22,191 nucleotides of DNA from Cyanothece sp. UBA12306 (lineage in GTDB: Bacteria; Cyanobacteriota; Cyanobacteriia; Cyanobacteriales; Microcystaceae). Of this stretch, positions 1 through 9,456 are shown one piece after another (the stretch's first letter is position 1; every line of letters begins with the position of its first letter). The stretch spans positions 1 through 22,191 of the forward strand of contig DLXW01000250.1 of NCBI GenBank assembly GCA_003448685.1, written 5' to 3'. A model generated the notes under the pieces. The model searched no databases, was not told the DNA's origin, and saw only the letters and a list, made by a program, of their open reading frames with translations. The position numbers and the translations under genes were made by a program.

Positions 1-50
1 CAACTGAAATAGGATTGCTATAGTTCTCCAAATTGTTAGGATCATATTCA

Positions 51-120
51 CGGCATTTAAAAATGCCGAGTCGTTCAACATCTCCTGTTTAAAAACAGGA
101 GTTTTGAACATCCCGTGTTT
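51..120. repeat. Nested palindromes and imperfect direct repeat upstream of rpmG
   Basis: Two perfect hairpins lie close together. At 51-68 an 8-bp stem (CGGCATTT/AAATGCCG) has a 2-base loop. At 82-101 a 9-bp stem (CTCCTGTTT/AAACAGGAG) has a 2-base loop. The second is enclosed by another 6-bp arm pair, 73-78 with 104-109, making a 37-base imperfect palindrome. Positions 74-90 and 104-120 also match as a direct repeat (14 of 17 bases, period 30). Only a short T run follows, so a terminator is possible but not convincing. The form suggests a dispersed cyanobacterial repeat or an end of an IS200/IS605-like element; that origin is inference. Confidence 0.5.
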
Positions 121-163
121 TGTTATAAGTTTCCGCTTTCATAATGTTTTCTAGATTAAACCC

Positions 164-193
164 TTGTCAAATTGAGTCGCAATGTGAGATAAT
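164..193 (+). promoter_or_regulatory. Putative sigma-70 promoter for rpmG-rpsR
   Basis: TTGTCA at 164-169 and GATAAT at 188-193 are separated by 18 bases, a good match to the -35/-10 consensus. Transcription would start near 200, about 40 bases before the L33 start codon. This is a consensus match only; no transcript evidence is available. Confidence 0.45.
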
Positions 194-241
194 AACCGTT
201 TGTGTGTAAAATTCAAAACTATTGACTGGCTCGATTAAACT

Positions 242-436
242 ATGGCAGCTAAAAAAGGAGTCCGCATTATTATTACCTTAGAGTGTACCGAATGTCGGAG
301 CAACAGTAATAAAAGATCAGCAGGGGTTTCCCGTTATACCACCACTAAAAACCGCCGGAATACCACCGGTAGAATGGAGATCAAAAAATTCTGTACCCAC
401 TGTAACGCTCACACCGTCCATAAAGAAATCAAATAG
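242..436 (+). CDS. rpmG: 50S ribosomal protein L33
   Basis: This encodes the small zinc-ribbon protein bL33 of the large ribosomal subunit. The 64-residue product has the expected basic composition, a conserved N-terminal [12 protein letters not shown] stretch, and two CxxC pairs (C15/C18 and C51/C54). These mark the zinc-binding (C+) form of L33. The length is normal for a cyanobacterial L33. The ATG at 242 is the only sensible start, although no clear Shine-Dalgarno sequence precedes it. It sits 41 bases upstream of rpsR in the same direction, the order also seen in plastid genomes (rpl33-rps18), so the two are very likely co-transcribed from the promoter at 164-193. Confidence 0.97.
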   Translation: MAAKKGVRIIITLECTECRSNSNKRSAGVSRYTTTKNRRNTTGRMEIKKFCTHCNAHTVHKEIK

Positions 437-477
437 AGAATTAACTAGCATAAAAACTGAAAAAAGTCAAAAAAATT

Positions 478-693
478 ATGAGTTACTACCGTAAACGTCT
501 TTCCCCCATTCCACCAAATCAACCCATCGACTACAAAGACACCGAATTGCTGAGGAAATTTATTACCGAACGGGGGAAACTATTACCCCGACGCATTACT
601 GGATTAACTGCTAAGCAACAAAGAGACTTAACAACTGCCGTTAAAAGAGCCAGACTTTTAGCTCTGTTGCCCTTCGTTAACCAAGAAGCTTAA
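478..693 (+). CDS. rpsR: 30S ribosomal protein S18
   Basis: This encodes bS18, a small-subunit platform protein that binds 16S rRNA together with S6. The 71-residue product has the family core: [21 protein letters not shown], followed by the [18 protein letters not shown] segment and a hydrophobic LALLPF end. Length and content are typical of cyanobacterial and plastid S18. It follows rpmG by 41 bases on the same strand. RNase II starts 133 bases downstream, so that gene may be read through from this operon, but no clear terminator separates them. Confidence 0.97.
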   Translation: MSYYRKRLSPIPPNQPIDYKDTELLRKFITERGKLLPRRITGLTAKQQRDLTTAVKRARLLALLPFVNQEA

Positions 694-826
694 AAGTTGT
701 TGAATCAAAACCTCATAACTCCAAAAATTGCCTTGGGGTGCGGGTCAACCGTACCCTCTACTATCGAGTTAGACTAGAGGTGTAAAAAGAAAAAAATTAA
801 AAATCAACAATTAAGGCATAAAGCGG

Positions 827-2842
827 GTGGAAAAAGGAAAACTTATCGAAATTAGGGTACAAGGAGAACGTCGTCTTGCGGTAGTTGACCGTCCAGAAGG
901 AAAGAAAGATTGGATGGTCATTGATGCAGGGGGTCAATCGCACAAAATTCGACCCCAACGAATAGAATATCAAATCGAAGGTGGTCCTTACGTTCCCCAA
1001 GAAATTCCCCAATTTCTGCAACAAGTTCAACCCTACATTGACCCCTCAAGTTTAGAAGTTGCTTGGGAGTTATTGGCCGAAGAAAAAGGAGGGGTAACAC
1101 CGTCTGAATTAGCTCAACTGTTATTTTCCGAGAAAAATCCTCCCCAATGCTATGCAGCCCATAGCCTGTTGTGTGAAGACAAAATCTATTTTAAGAAAAA
1201 AGGAGAAAATTACGAACCCCGTCCTAGTAGCCAAGTTGAAGAAATAAAACATCAACTAGAAGTTGAACAGCAAAAACAGCAAGAAAAAGAGCAATTTTTG
1301 ACTAAGATAAAACAAGCGATCGCCCAAGAAACCGTTGAATGGAGTGAAAGCGATCGCAGCCGTTTGGACCTTCTCGAACGCATGATCTTGCAACCGGAAC
1401 AAAACCACCGCAATGCACAAGATCTGCTCACAGAGATTGGGCGATCGCCAAGTCTTGAAGCGGCCTTTGAACTCTTAGTAGAATTAGGCTGGTGGAGTCG
1501 ACACGAAAACCTATTTCTGCGTCGGAGTTCCTATCCTCTACAATTTCCCAAAAAGGTACTAGATGTGGCGCAATCCTCTTTGCAAATGGTTCCCCCCGAT
1601 CAAGATAGCGATCGCTTAGATTTAACCCATCTTAAGGTGTACACCATAGATGATGAAAGTACCGCAGAAATTGACGATGGGTTAAGTGTGGAATTTCTCA
1701 GCGATGATCAAGTGAAATTGTGGATTCATATCGCTGATCCCACTCGTTTAATATCTCCAGGTGATGAATTAGACTTAGAAGCAAGGAGAAGAAGTACCAC
1801 CCTTTACTTACCAACAGGGATGATCTCCATGTTTCCTGTGGAATTAGCCACGGGTCCAATGAGTCTCATTCAAGGAAAAATCTGCGCTTCTTTGAGTTTT
1901 GCGGTGACTTTAGACAGTCAAGGTGCTGTTCTAGATTATTCTATCCATGCAAGCCTGATTAAACCCACCTATCGTCTCACTTACCACGATGTGGATGAAA
2001 TGCTACAATTGGGCATTAAAGATGAACCAGAAATTCCTATTTTGGCTGAAGCGGCTAAAAAACGTCATTTATGGCGACAATCCCAGGGAGCTATTAACAT
2101 TAAAATGCCCGAAGCGATGATCAAAGTTAAATCCGAAGACGAGATCATCATTGAATTAATAGAGACTTCCCCATCACGACAATTAGTAGCAGAAATGATG
2201 ATTATGGCCGGAGAAGTAGCTGGTCGTTATTGTCAAGAACATGGTTTACCTGTACCGTTTCGCGGTCAACCTCAACCAGAATTACCTTCAGATGAAGAAC
2301 TATTAGTATTACCTCCAGGTCCAGTGCGTGCCTGTGCTTTACGTCGTTGTATGCCCCGTAGTGAAATTGGTACTTTACCCAACCGTCATGCTAGTTTAGG
2401 ACTAAACACTTATACTCAAGTTACCTCTCCTATTCGTCGCTATACGGATTTATTAACCCATTTTCAGCTTAAAGCTCATTTAAGAGGTGATTCCTTACCC
2501 TTTTCCCTAGATATGATGCAACAAATCCTCTATAGTGTTACTTTATCCGCACAGGAGGCCTCTTTAGTAGAAAGGCAAACCAATCGTTATTGGGGATTAG
2601 AATTTTTGCGACGCAATGCAAAGGAGATTTGGCAAGGAGTTGTTCTACGTTGGTTACGCGAAGATGAAAATTTTGGCATACTACTATTAGAGGAATTGGG
2701 GTTAGAATTGCCCCATCGCTTTGAAAGAGCAGTTTCTTTAGGCGATCGCCTCAATGTCCAAGTTAGTTGCGCCGATCCCCATCGGGACGAAATACGCTTT
2801 CGAGAAATGCTAGAACACGAAGTCCAGTCAAGTGCGATTTAA
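827..2842 (+). CDS. rnb: Ribonuclease II family exoribonuclease (RNB domain)
   Basis: This is a 3'-to-5' processive exoribonuclease for RNA turnover. The 671-residue product begins with GTG; the first residues (MEKGKLIEIRVQGERRLAVVDRPEGK) look like the start of cyanobacterial RNase II proteins. The first 70 or so residues form a small beta domain. A charged helical, lysine/glutamine-rich part follows at about 140-165. The RNB catalytic domain covers about 265-600, with TIDDESTAEIDDG at 273-285 and TSPIRRYTDLL from 533. A short S1-like tail ends near 670. Aligned with E. coli RNase II, the acidic cluster is D275, E281, D283 and D284, so the position equal to D207 is glutamate. The gene is rich in HIP1 sites (five copies). 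It ends one base before the next gene's ATG, implying coupled translation. Confidence 0.93.
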   Translation: MEKGKLIEIRVQGERRLAVVDRPEGKKDWMVIDAGGQSHKIRPQRIEYQIEGGPYVPQEIPQFLQQVQPYIDPSSLEVAWELLAEEKGGVTPSELAQLLFSEKNPPQCYAAHSLLCEDKIYFKKKGENYEPRPSSQVEEIKHQLEVEQQKQQEKEQFLTKIKQAIAQETVEWSESDRSRLDLLERMILQPEQNHRNAQDLLTEIGRSPSLEAAFELLVELGWWSRHENLFLRRSSYPLQFPKKVLDVAQSSLQMVPPDQDSDRLDLTHLKVYTIDDESTAEIDDGLSVEFLSDDQVKLWIHIADPTRLISPGDELDLEARRRSTTLYLPTGMISMFPVELATGPMSLIQGKICASLSFAVTLDSQGAVLDYSIHASLIKPTYRLTYHDVDEMLQLGIKDEPEIPILAEAAKKRHLWRQSQGAINIKMPEAMIKVKSEDEIIIELIETSPSRQLVAEMMIMAGEVAGRYCQEHGLPVPFRGQPQPELPSDEELLVLPPGPVRACALRRCMPRSEIGTLPNRHASLGLNTYTQVTSPIRRYTDLLTHFQLKAHLRGDSLPFSLDMMQQILYSVTLSAQEASLVERQTNRYWGLEFLRRNAKEIWQGVVLRWLREDENFGILLLEELGLELPHRFERAVSLGDRLNVQVSCADPHRDEIRFREMLEHEVQSSAI

Positions 2843-2843
2843 A

Positions 2844-3239
2844 ATGGCTGAAATATCTCAATTTCATCCAGGTCAAATTGTTAGTTTAGATCACAATAAT
2901 TCTCATTTATATGGGGAAATAGTTCAAGTTGTTGAAGAGCGCAATTTGTGTTGGGTGCGTCCTTTATTTTTGGAAATTTTAGAAGATAATATCTCAGAGA
3001 TTAGTGATCTATCAGCTTCTAAGTTTTTGGTTGATGTCCGTTTAACCTCTGATCTATTGTATCCAATCAAAATGTTTAGGCCTGCTTTAGATACAGAAAT
3101 AATTCCTTGGTTAAATAGGTTAGAAACTCAGGACTATTCCACAGAAAATATTCAACAAGCACGACAGCAATTACATCAATTTATTTTTGAAGTTTGGCAA
3201 ACCTATAGTCAGCAATCATCAAACAATCAAGATTATTAA
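2844..3239 (+). CDS. Small protein of unknown function coupled to RNase II
   Basis: I do not recognise this 131-residue protein. It looks like a conserved cyanobacterial hypothetical. The N-terminal half (FHPGQIVSLDHNNSHLYGEIVQVVEERNLCWVRPLFLEI) has the rhythm of a small beta barrel of SH3 or CAP-Gly type. The C-terminal half is helical, with WLNRLE and a glutamine-rich end. There is no signal peptide, membrane helix or cysteine cluster. The ATG at 2844 begins one base after the RNase II stop. An in-frame GTG at 2832 would overlap RNase II and add four residues, but the ATG is more likely. Tight coupling suggests a role linked to RNA handling, which is inference. Confidence 0.7.
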   Translation: MAEISQFHPGQIVSLDHNNSHLYGEIVQVVEERNLCWVRPLFLEILEDNISEISDLSASKFLVDVRLTSDLLYPIKMFRPALDTEIIPWLNRLETQDYSTENIQQARQQLHQFIFEVWQTYSQQSSNNQDY

Positions 3240-3269
3240 AATAAAAATGAAATCTAATTTTCAATTTAT

Positions 3270-3482
3270 TTAAAATTGATCGTAGATTAGCACTTCTGAT
3301 AAATCAAGTTGTCCACCTCTAGTATTAGCTGGTTTTGCTGGTTTTCCCACAACTATGATAAACCCAATAACATGATCTGATGGCAGATTAATGAATTGTG
3401 CTACTTTCTGAGGATCAAAGCCAATCATAGGACAGCTATCATAGCCCATTGCCTTAGTCGAGAGTCGACAATTTATTGACAA
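3270..3482 (-). pseudogene. 3' fragment of a nitroreductase-family gene
   Basis: Only about the last 65 residues of a nitroreductase are present. The segment with GYDSCPMIGFDPQKV, FINLPSDHVIGF and VVGKPAKPANTRGG matches the C-terminal FMN-contacting part of NfsB/NfnB-like enzymes. Family members are usually about 200 residues, so the N-terminal two thirds, including the first flavin-binding segments, are missing. Homology seems to begin near the LSTKAMGYDS segment; the few residues before it do not fit. The 200 bases beyond (3483-3682) do not restore the frame. The ATG at 3482 is probably fortuitous and the product is unlikely to bind flavin. It lies tail to tail with the preceding gene (30-base gap). 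Confidence 0.7.
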
Positions 3483-3682
3483 TTTTCTGTAATATTTCTC
3501 AATATTCTACTACCTCAAAATTATAAACTCTTTTAAACTATGGGAACATCTTTATTTTGTAACAGACTAGGGAAACAGGTAAGTTGATCATTCTCCAAGA
3601 TAGATAATCGTTCATCCGATAAAATTCGCCTCTCCTCTAAGCTTCTCATCCCGATTAATGCTCTTTTTGTTTTAAGATTCCT

Positions 3683-4564
3683 ATGTTCAAATTTCCCTTA
3701 AATCGTCGCTGGTTTCAGTCGGCCCTTTCCCTATCTTGTTTGTTGACAGGATGTTTATTGACCACCATACCATTAGCTTACGCCCAATCTGACAGCATTG
3801 CACCTAACATAGCCCATGGTTCTCTAACTCCTCAGACCGAATTATTTGAGTCTCAGTTAGACGAAAATCCAGAAATAGACCCTTTTAGCATTCCCGATGA
3901 TCCCCTCAATAGTCCCTATCGAGTACCTTGGAAATGGTTAATAGAAACTCAAACTGAATTTAGCCAAAAGCAAAAAATAGGATTGCGATATTATCGCAGT
4001 CAAGCTTTAGTATCTCCTGATGGCAAATACGCTGCTTATACTCGTATTCAATTAGTAGCTGCACCAAAACTTTATCGATCGCGAGTTACCAGTGTCATGT
4101 TTGTAGAAAACTTAGAAACTGGGGAATTACAAGTGATTGAAGCGGATTCTCCCCTAGCCACAGAACTCCGCAAAATCGAACAAGAAGAAGAGATTCCAGG
4201 GATTATGTCGATTTTAATCCCCGTTTCTTGGTCAGCAAAAGGCGATCGCCTGTTGTCCCGTCAATTAGAAGGCTTTTTCAATACGTCCGATGCGTCAGAT
4301 TATGGAGTAATTTGGGAACGTCAAATTAATCAAACCCAAACCGTAACACCTGTTCAAAATAATCATGGTACTGCTATTCTCTTGGGATGGAATCAGGAAC
4401 AGACGGATCAAGTTCTTTTTAAAACAGGACACTTAGGAGACGAAAATTGGCCGATCGCCTCAGTAACCCTCAATGGTCAAGTTTTCCTGGCAAATAATCC
4501 CCAATTTATTACTTATGGTGAATTAGTCACTAAAAGTTGGACAGGAGATCAAACCCTCGAATGA
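3683..4564 (+). CDS. Exported protein with a TolB/PD40-like repeat, function unknown
   Basis: The 293-residue product starts with a basic N-terminus (NRRW) and a hydrophobic stretch ending AYA-Q at about residue 34, a good signal peptidase I site. An internal LTGC at 21-24 resembles a lipobox, so a lipoprotein is a second possibility. The mature part contains ALVSPDGKYAAYTRIQL (about 108-124) and further strand-rich blocks such as VSWSAKGDRLLSR. These resemble the PD40/TolB-type beta-propeller motif. I recognise no catalytic residues. It appears to be a periplasmic or envelope protein conserved in cyanobacteria. It is convergent with cobH. The ATG at 3683 gives a complete signal peptide, which supports that start. 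Confidence 0.75.
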   Translation: MFKFPLNRRWFQSALSLSCLLTGCLLTTIPLAYAQSDSIAPNIAHGSLTPQTELFESQLDENPEIDPFSIPDDPLNSPYRVPWKWLIETQTEFSQKQKIGLRYYRSQALVSPDGKYAAYTRIQLVAAPKLYRSRVTSVMFVENLETGELQVIEADSPLATELRKIEQEEEIPGIMSILIPVSWSAKGDRLLSRQLEGFFNTSDASDYGVIWERQINQTQTVTPVQNNHGTAILLGWNQEQTDQVLFKTGHLGDENWPIASVTLNGQVFLANNPQFITYGELVTKSWTGDQTLE

Positions 4565-4584
4565 ATTTCAGAAGTCCCTAAGTT

Positions 4585-4619
4585 AGAAGTAAGTTTTTGA
4601 TTAATTTTTAATTACTTCT
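4585..4619. terminator. Possible weak shared terminator between convergent genes
   Basis: AGAAGTAA (4585-4592) can pair with TTACTTCT (4612-4619) around a 19-base, T-rich loop. It lies exactly between two convergent genes and overlaps the cobH stop codon. The long loop and low GC make it a weak candidate. Confidence 0.25.
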
Positions 4620-5259
4620 GACTACTGCTGTAGTTTAACCCAGTACCAACCTCACCATAAACTTGCCAAGCTAAATCCACTAAAGCATCAACTATAGCCA
4701 CTGCAACTACCGCACTTCCTTTACGACCATCCACAGTAATAAAAGGGATCTGAGCATCCAAGAGTCGTTCTTTAGCCACATCTGCCCCGATAAACCCCGC
4801 AGGAGTCCCAATAACTAAAGCTGGCTTAATTTCCTCATCTTCAATTAATTCTACTAATCCTGTTAAGGCTGTTTGGGATTGACCAATGACAAAAATACCC
4901 TCGGCGTAACGTCTAGCTAGGGTTTGCATTCCCCATGCTGTCTGAGTTTTCGTCTTTTGAGGACGGGTAATAGTTTGGGTACTGCAATAAACTGCATTAG
5001 CAAAAGTTGATTGTAGGTTAGGTACAATCCCAACTTGCACCATCGGCACGTCTACTACAATGGTACTACGAGCGGCGATCGCTGCTGCCCCTGATGATAA
5101 AGCTGATTCAGAAAAACGGATTAAGTTAAGATACTCAAAATCTGCCGTTTGATAAATCACCCGACGGACAATTTCGTATTGAGCAGGAGATAATGAAGTC
5201 TCTCCAATTTCACCGTCAATTAGAGTTAGACTTTGAGCGTCTGTTAAATGCCATTCCAT
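4612..5259 (-). CDS. cobH: Precorrin-8X methylmutase (cobalamin pathway)
   Basis: This enzyme moves a methyl group on the corrin ring to turn (cobalt-)precorrin-8 into hydrogenobyrinate/cobyrinate in B12 synthesis. The 215-residue length is normal for CobH/CbiC. Family features are LIRFSESALSSGAAAIAA, TIVVDVPMVQVGI, the glycine-rich VIGTPAGFIGADVAKERLL, and the C-terminal TVDGRKGSAVVAVAIVDALV. The motif that carries the catalytic histidine in characterised CobH aligns here with VIYQTADFEY (residues 34-43), so tyrosine 36 appears to take that place. This may be a cyanobacterial lineage trait. No other cobalamin gene is nearby. The coding end lies only 47 bases from the convergent upstream gene. 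Confidence 0.93.
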   Translation of the reverse strand: MEWHLTDAQSLTLIDGEIGETSLSPAQYEIVRRVIYQTADFEYLNLIRFSESALSSGAAAIAARSTIVVDVPMVQVGIVPNLQSTFANAVYCSTQTITRPQKTKTQTAWGMQTLARRYAEGIFVIGQSQTALTGLVELIEDEEIKPALVIGTPAGFIGADVAKERLLDAQIPFITVDGRKGSAVVAVAIVDALVDLAWQVYGEVGTGLNYSSSQK

Positions 5260-5404
5260 GGGTTCATTTAGGATACCATATCTAATTTTATAGTATTATT
5301 TGATCACTCAAAGAGTAAATGTTGAAATATCCATACATAATATTCTTGACTTAACTGACAGTTTTTACTGATTTGATTTTGCTGAAATTATCTGTCCAAA
5401 AAAA

Positions 5405-5935
5405 TTAGGTTTTATTAAAAAATTCTTCTTTAGTTTTTGTTGTAGCAGGACGCATAAAACTTAATGTATATTCATAGGTGAATAAACAATATCCATAACC
5501 CCAATTTTCAATAACTTCTATTTGTTTTTTAATTTCTGAGAGAGATTGTAATTGCCAAACATTCTTTTTAATAAATCCTGTAAAAATACCAGCTGCGACA
5601 GGGACATAAGGACTAGCTTCTTTTAATCCAGAACTTAAAGGTAAACTTGTCAGAGGATTACTAAAGCTAACGTCAGTTGAATAGCTTACTCCATCGTTAT
5701 AAACACCAACATAAACTCGATTAAAATTAAGTCGAGAAAGTTGATGAAAAACATTATCTAATTGTCCGGTGTAAGCATAAAAAGCATTGCCAACATGAGT
5801 AATCCACACACCCCGAATAGGTTGGTAACTTTGAGGTTTATGACGGGGAGCTTCAGTCAATTTATTTCCAATAAAAATAACTATAATGACTAAGAAAAAG
5901 ATTTTAGCTAATTTTATAATACGCTTTTTATCAGC
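5405..5935 (-). pseudogene. Decayed family-10 glycosyl hydrolase-like (GHL10) gene
   Basis: The open frame encodes the two ends of a GHL10/YngK-type protein joined together. The N-terminal part reads PIRGVWITHVGNAFYAYTG and LNFNRVYVGVYNDGVSY, the usual first strands of the barrel. At about GLKEAS the text jumps to PYVPVAAGIFTGF and IENWGYGYCLFTYEYTL, normally close to the C-terminus. About 150 residues suffices versus roughly 350-400 for full members, so the central catalytic barrel is gone, apparently by an in-frame deletion. Upstream of the first usable start (TTG, 5860) the frame stays open to 5935 and encodes a hydrophobic anchor (KIFFLVIIVIFIG) but no ATG, so the original start is also lost. 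Confidence 0.65.
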
Positions 5936-6003
5936 TTATTTCCATTTTCAATATTAATATTATATATTGTAGATAATTTAGATGTTTGACAGCCAAAAAT
6001 ATT

Positions 6004-7161
6004 ATGTATTGTATTGGGTTAATGAGTGGCACATCAGTCGATGGAATTGATGCAGCCTTAGTCGAAATTACCGGAAGTGAAATAGACCTAAGACTCAACT
6101 TAATCTCCGGCCAAACCTATCCTTATCCTAGAGAAGTACGCAGCAAAATTATGGAAGTTTGTGCAGGAAAACCATTATCAATGGAAGAATTTGCCCGATT
6201 AGACGACGCGATCGCCCACAATTTTGCCCAGGCTGCTATAAAACTCCAAAATGGATACCCCCGCGCCGAAATTATTGGCTCCCATGGACAAACCATATTC
6301 CATCGTCCACCCAAGGTAAACAAAGAAGGAGAAATTGAATTAGGCTATAGTCTACAATTAGGAAGAGGCTCAATTATTGCTCAGATAACAGGGATTCCTA
6401 CCGTTAGTAACTTTCGGGTGGCTGATATCGCAGCAGGAGGACAAGGAGCTCCCTTAGTTCCCAAGGTAGATGCCTACTTATTAAGCCATCCCCAGTACCA
6501 TCGTTGCGTGCAAAATATTGGAGGAATTGGCAATGTTACTTATCTACCCCCCCATGGACAATCTAACTGGGAACAACAAGTTCAAGGATGGGATACAGGC
6601 CCGGGAAACGTTTTAATTGACTTAGCCATCCAAAATTTGACCAACAGCCAACAAACCTACGATAATGATGGTCAATGGGCAGCCCGAGGAACCCCTTGTC
6701 AGCCTTTAGTGGAAAAATGGTTACAACAGGATTTTTTTGGACAAGTACCACCAAAATCTACTGGAAGAGAATTATTTGGTCCAGCTTATTTAGAGCAATG
6801 TTGGCAAGAAGCCCAATTTTATAATCTAAGGGAATCAGACTGGTTAGCTACCTTAACTGAATTAACAGCAGCTTCCATCGCCCAAAGCTATGGGCAATTT
6901 ATTAACTATCCCATCGATGAAGTGCTGTTATGTGGTGGAGGAAGTCGAAATTCCTATTTAAAACAACGATTAAAGCAATATTTACCTGATTCTGAGATTT
7001 TGACTACAGACCAAGTAGGCATCAGTGTGGACTTTAAAGAAGCGATCGCTTTTGCCGTTTTAGGCTATTGGAGATTTACCTGTGGTGTGACAGGCAACTT
7101 TCCCCAAGTAACAGGAGCAAAAAAAACGATGTTACTCGGAGAAATTAACCTGGGATTTTGA
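6004..7161 (+). CDS. anmK: Anhydro-N-acetylmuramic acid kinase
   Basis: AnmK phosphorylates 1,6-anhydro-N-acetylmuramic acid, released during peptidoglycan turnover, to MurNAc-6-phosphate in the cytoplasm. The protein shows the family's ATP and sugar-binding blocks in order: [15 protein letters not shown] near the N-terminus, [50 protein letters not shown], and [11 protein letters not shown] near the C-terminus. I chose the ATG at 6004 (385 residues) because it places the start just before the conserved GLMSGTS. A TTG at 5986 is in frame and adds six residues; an ATG at 5982 is out of frame. The gene stands alone between a pseudogene and an exported-protein gene. Confidence 0.93.
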   Translation: MYCIGLMSGTSVDGIDAALVEITGSEIDLRLNLISGQTYPYPREVRSKIMEVCAGKPLSMEEFARLDDAIAHNFAQAAIKLQNGYPRAEIIGSHGQTIFHRPPKVNKEGEIELGYSLQLGRGSIIAQITGIPTVSNFRVADIAAGGQGAPLVPKVDAYLLSHPQYHRCVQNIGGIGNVTYLPPHGQSNWEQQVQGWDTGPGNVLIDLAIQNLTNSQQTYDNDGQWAARGTPCQPLVEKWLQQDFFGQVPPKSTGRELFGPAYLEQCWQEAQFYNLRESDWLATLTELTAASIAQSYGQFINYPIDEVLLCGGGSRNSYLKQRLKQYLPDSEILTTDQVGISVDFKEAIAFAVLGYWRFTCGVTGNFPQVTGAKKTMLLGEINLGF

Positions 7162-7285
7162 AAAATTCTTAGATCGAACTCAGATTGGTTAGGACAGAAC
7201 TTATATCGCTTCTCTGCTAATATGTAAACGACTTCGGATAAGATAGTCAAGGTAACGAACTATAAGAATAGTTTATTTCATGGTT

Positions 7286-7291
7286 GAGGAG
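7286..7291 (+). promoter_or_regulatory. Strong ribosome binding site
   Basis: GAGGAG lies 12 bases upstream of the ATG at 7304. It is one of the few clear Shine-Dalgarno sequences in this window and supports that start over the competing antisense frame. Confidence 0.6.
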
Positions 7292-7303
7292 TGAAAAACA
7301 TCG

Positions 7304-8071
7304 ATGAATTTAATTTTATCTCGATTAAAATGGCTTAATTTTTCCTTATTAGTCTTTGTTGTCCTGACTGCTGTGACTAAATTACCAGCCAAAGCCGAAC
7401 GCTTAAATCCCCCACCTGCGGTCAAAATGGTGCAGTCTTCTAAGGAAGTTGACAAAGAATCTTTAGAACAGAAAGCGAACCAAATCATCACTCTTTTGAA
7501 TGAAGAAAAATACGACGAAGTGAGGAAGCTCATTAGTCGTGACCTAGCAGTGGAGCTAACGGCTGACAAAATAGGAGAAATTTGGGAAGATTTAATTGAA
7601 ATCACCGGGCCAATTAAAAAGCAAATTGCTGTTCGGGTGATTCCCAGTATCAATGCGGACTTCGTGGTAGTTGAAACCCAATTTGAGAGTGAAACCGACG
7701 AATTTATCGTCACCTTTAACAAAAATGGCGAAATTATCGGCATAGATTTTCCTACTGTTGAATCTATTGAAGAAATTTCCCAAAATATGGTTAATGCGGT
7801 AGCTGCTAATGATTTTGCTCGGGCTAGAGGTTACTTGAGTCCTGCTCTAAAAACAGAAATTTTACCTAGCAGACTACAAACAGCTTGGCAAAATATTCAA
7901 CGAGAACATGGGCTATTTGAACGAATTCTTGACACAGAGGTGCGATCAGGCTCAAGTGTTGATAAGGTAGATGTGGTGATTGTGGAAGCAAAATTCCAAA
8001 AAGCAACTAAACAATTTTTCTTCATTTTCGATGAAAATAGCCGCATTGTCGGTATGGATCTCACCGAATAG
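7304..8071 (+). CDS. Exported protein with two DUF3887-like repeats
   Basis: The 255-residue product has a signal peptide (hydrophobic LNFSLLVFVVLTAV, likely cut after PAKA at residue 31). Two related domains follow, at about 57-149 and 158-254. Each has a helical LLNEEKYDEVRKLIS / VAANDFARARGYLS part, then a conserved IWEDL / AWQNI tryptophan segment, a glycine turn, and a strand pair ending GEIIGIDF / SRIVGMDL. This matches the DUF3887 / NTF2-like pattern of small proteins or domains in the cell envelope. No catalytic residues are evident; a ligand-binding or chaperone-like role is possible but unproven. Thirty-six bases separate it from enolase. Confidence 0.75.
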   Translation: MNLILSRLKWLNFSLLVFVVLTAVTKLPAKAERLNPPPAVKMVQSSKEVDKESLEQKANQIITLLNEEKYDEVRKLISRDLAVELTADKIGEIWEDLIEITGPIKKQIAVRVIPSINADFVVVETQFESETDEFIVTFNKNGEIIGIDFPTVESIEEISQNMVNAVAANDFARARGYLSPALKTEILPSRLQTAWQNIQREHGLFERILDTEVRSGSSVDKVDVVIVEAKFQKATKQFFFIFDENSRIVGMDLTE

Positions 8072-8082
8072 TCAAATTTCTC

Positions 8083-8088
8083 TATAAT
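8083..8088 (+). promoter_or_regulatory. Perfect -10 box upstream of eno
   Basis: A perfect TATAAT lies 20 bases upstream of the enolase ATG. I find no good -35 at the usual distance. GGAG at 8093-8096 may act as the ribosome binding site. The implied leader would be only about 13 bases. Confidence 0.4.
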
Positions 8089-8104
8089 GTTTGGAGATAA
8101 TTAA

Positions 8105-9400
<1,296 letters not shown>

Positions 9401-9423
9401 TCTAAACTTTTTGAGTATAATAG

Positions 9424-9456
9424 CCCACCTTTTTTAGGTGGGTTTATTGTTTTATT
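9424..9456 (+). terminator. Rho-independent terminator after eno
   Basis: CCCACCT (9424-9430) pairs with AGGTGGG (9436-9442) around a five-T loop, and a T-rich tail follows. This is a canonical intrinsic terminator reading rightward. It slightly overlaps the end of the convergent DUF29 gene, whose own strand lacks a T-rich tail here. Confidence 0.85.

Noticed and set aside
755..780. CCTCTA/TAGAGG hairpin between rpsR and RNase II as terminator
   Set aside because: The stem is only six pairs with a 14-base loop, and an A-rich rather than T-rich stretch follows, so it is not a convincing terminator for either strand.
797..1100. Two short leftward frames over the start of the RNase II gene
   Set aside because: Antisense to a clearly conserved coding sequence and without any family pattern.
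7273..7743. Leftward 156-codon frame opposite the DUF3887-like gene
   Set aside because: It is serine/threonine-rich antisense text with no family pattern. The rightward gene has a GAGGAG site, a signal peptide and repeated domains.
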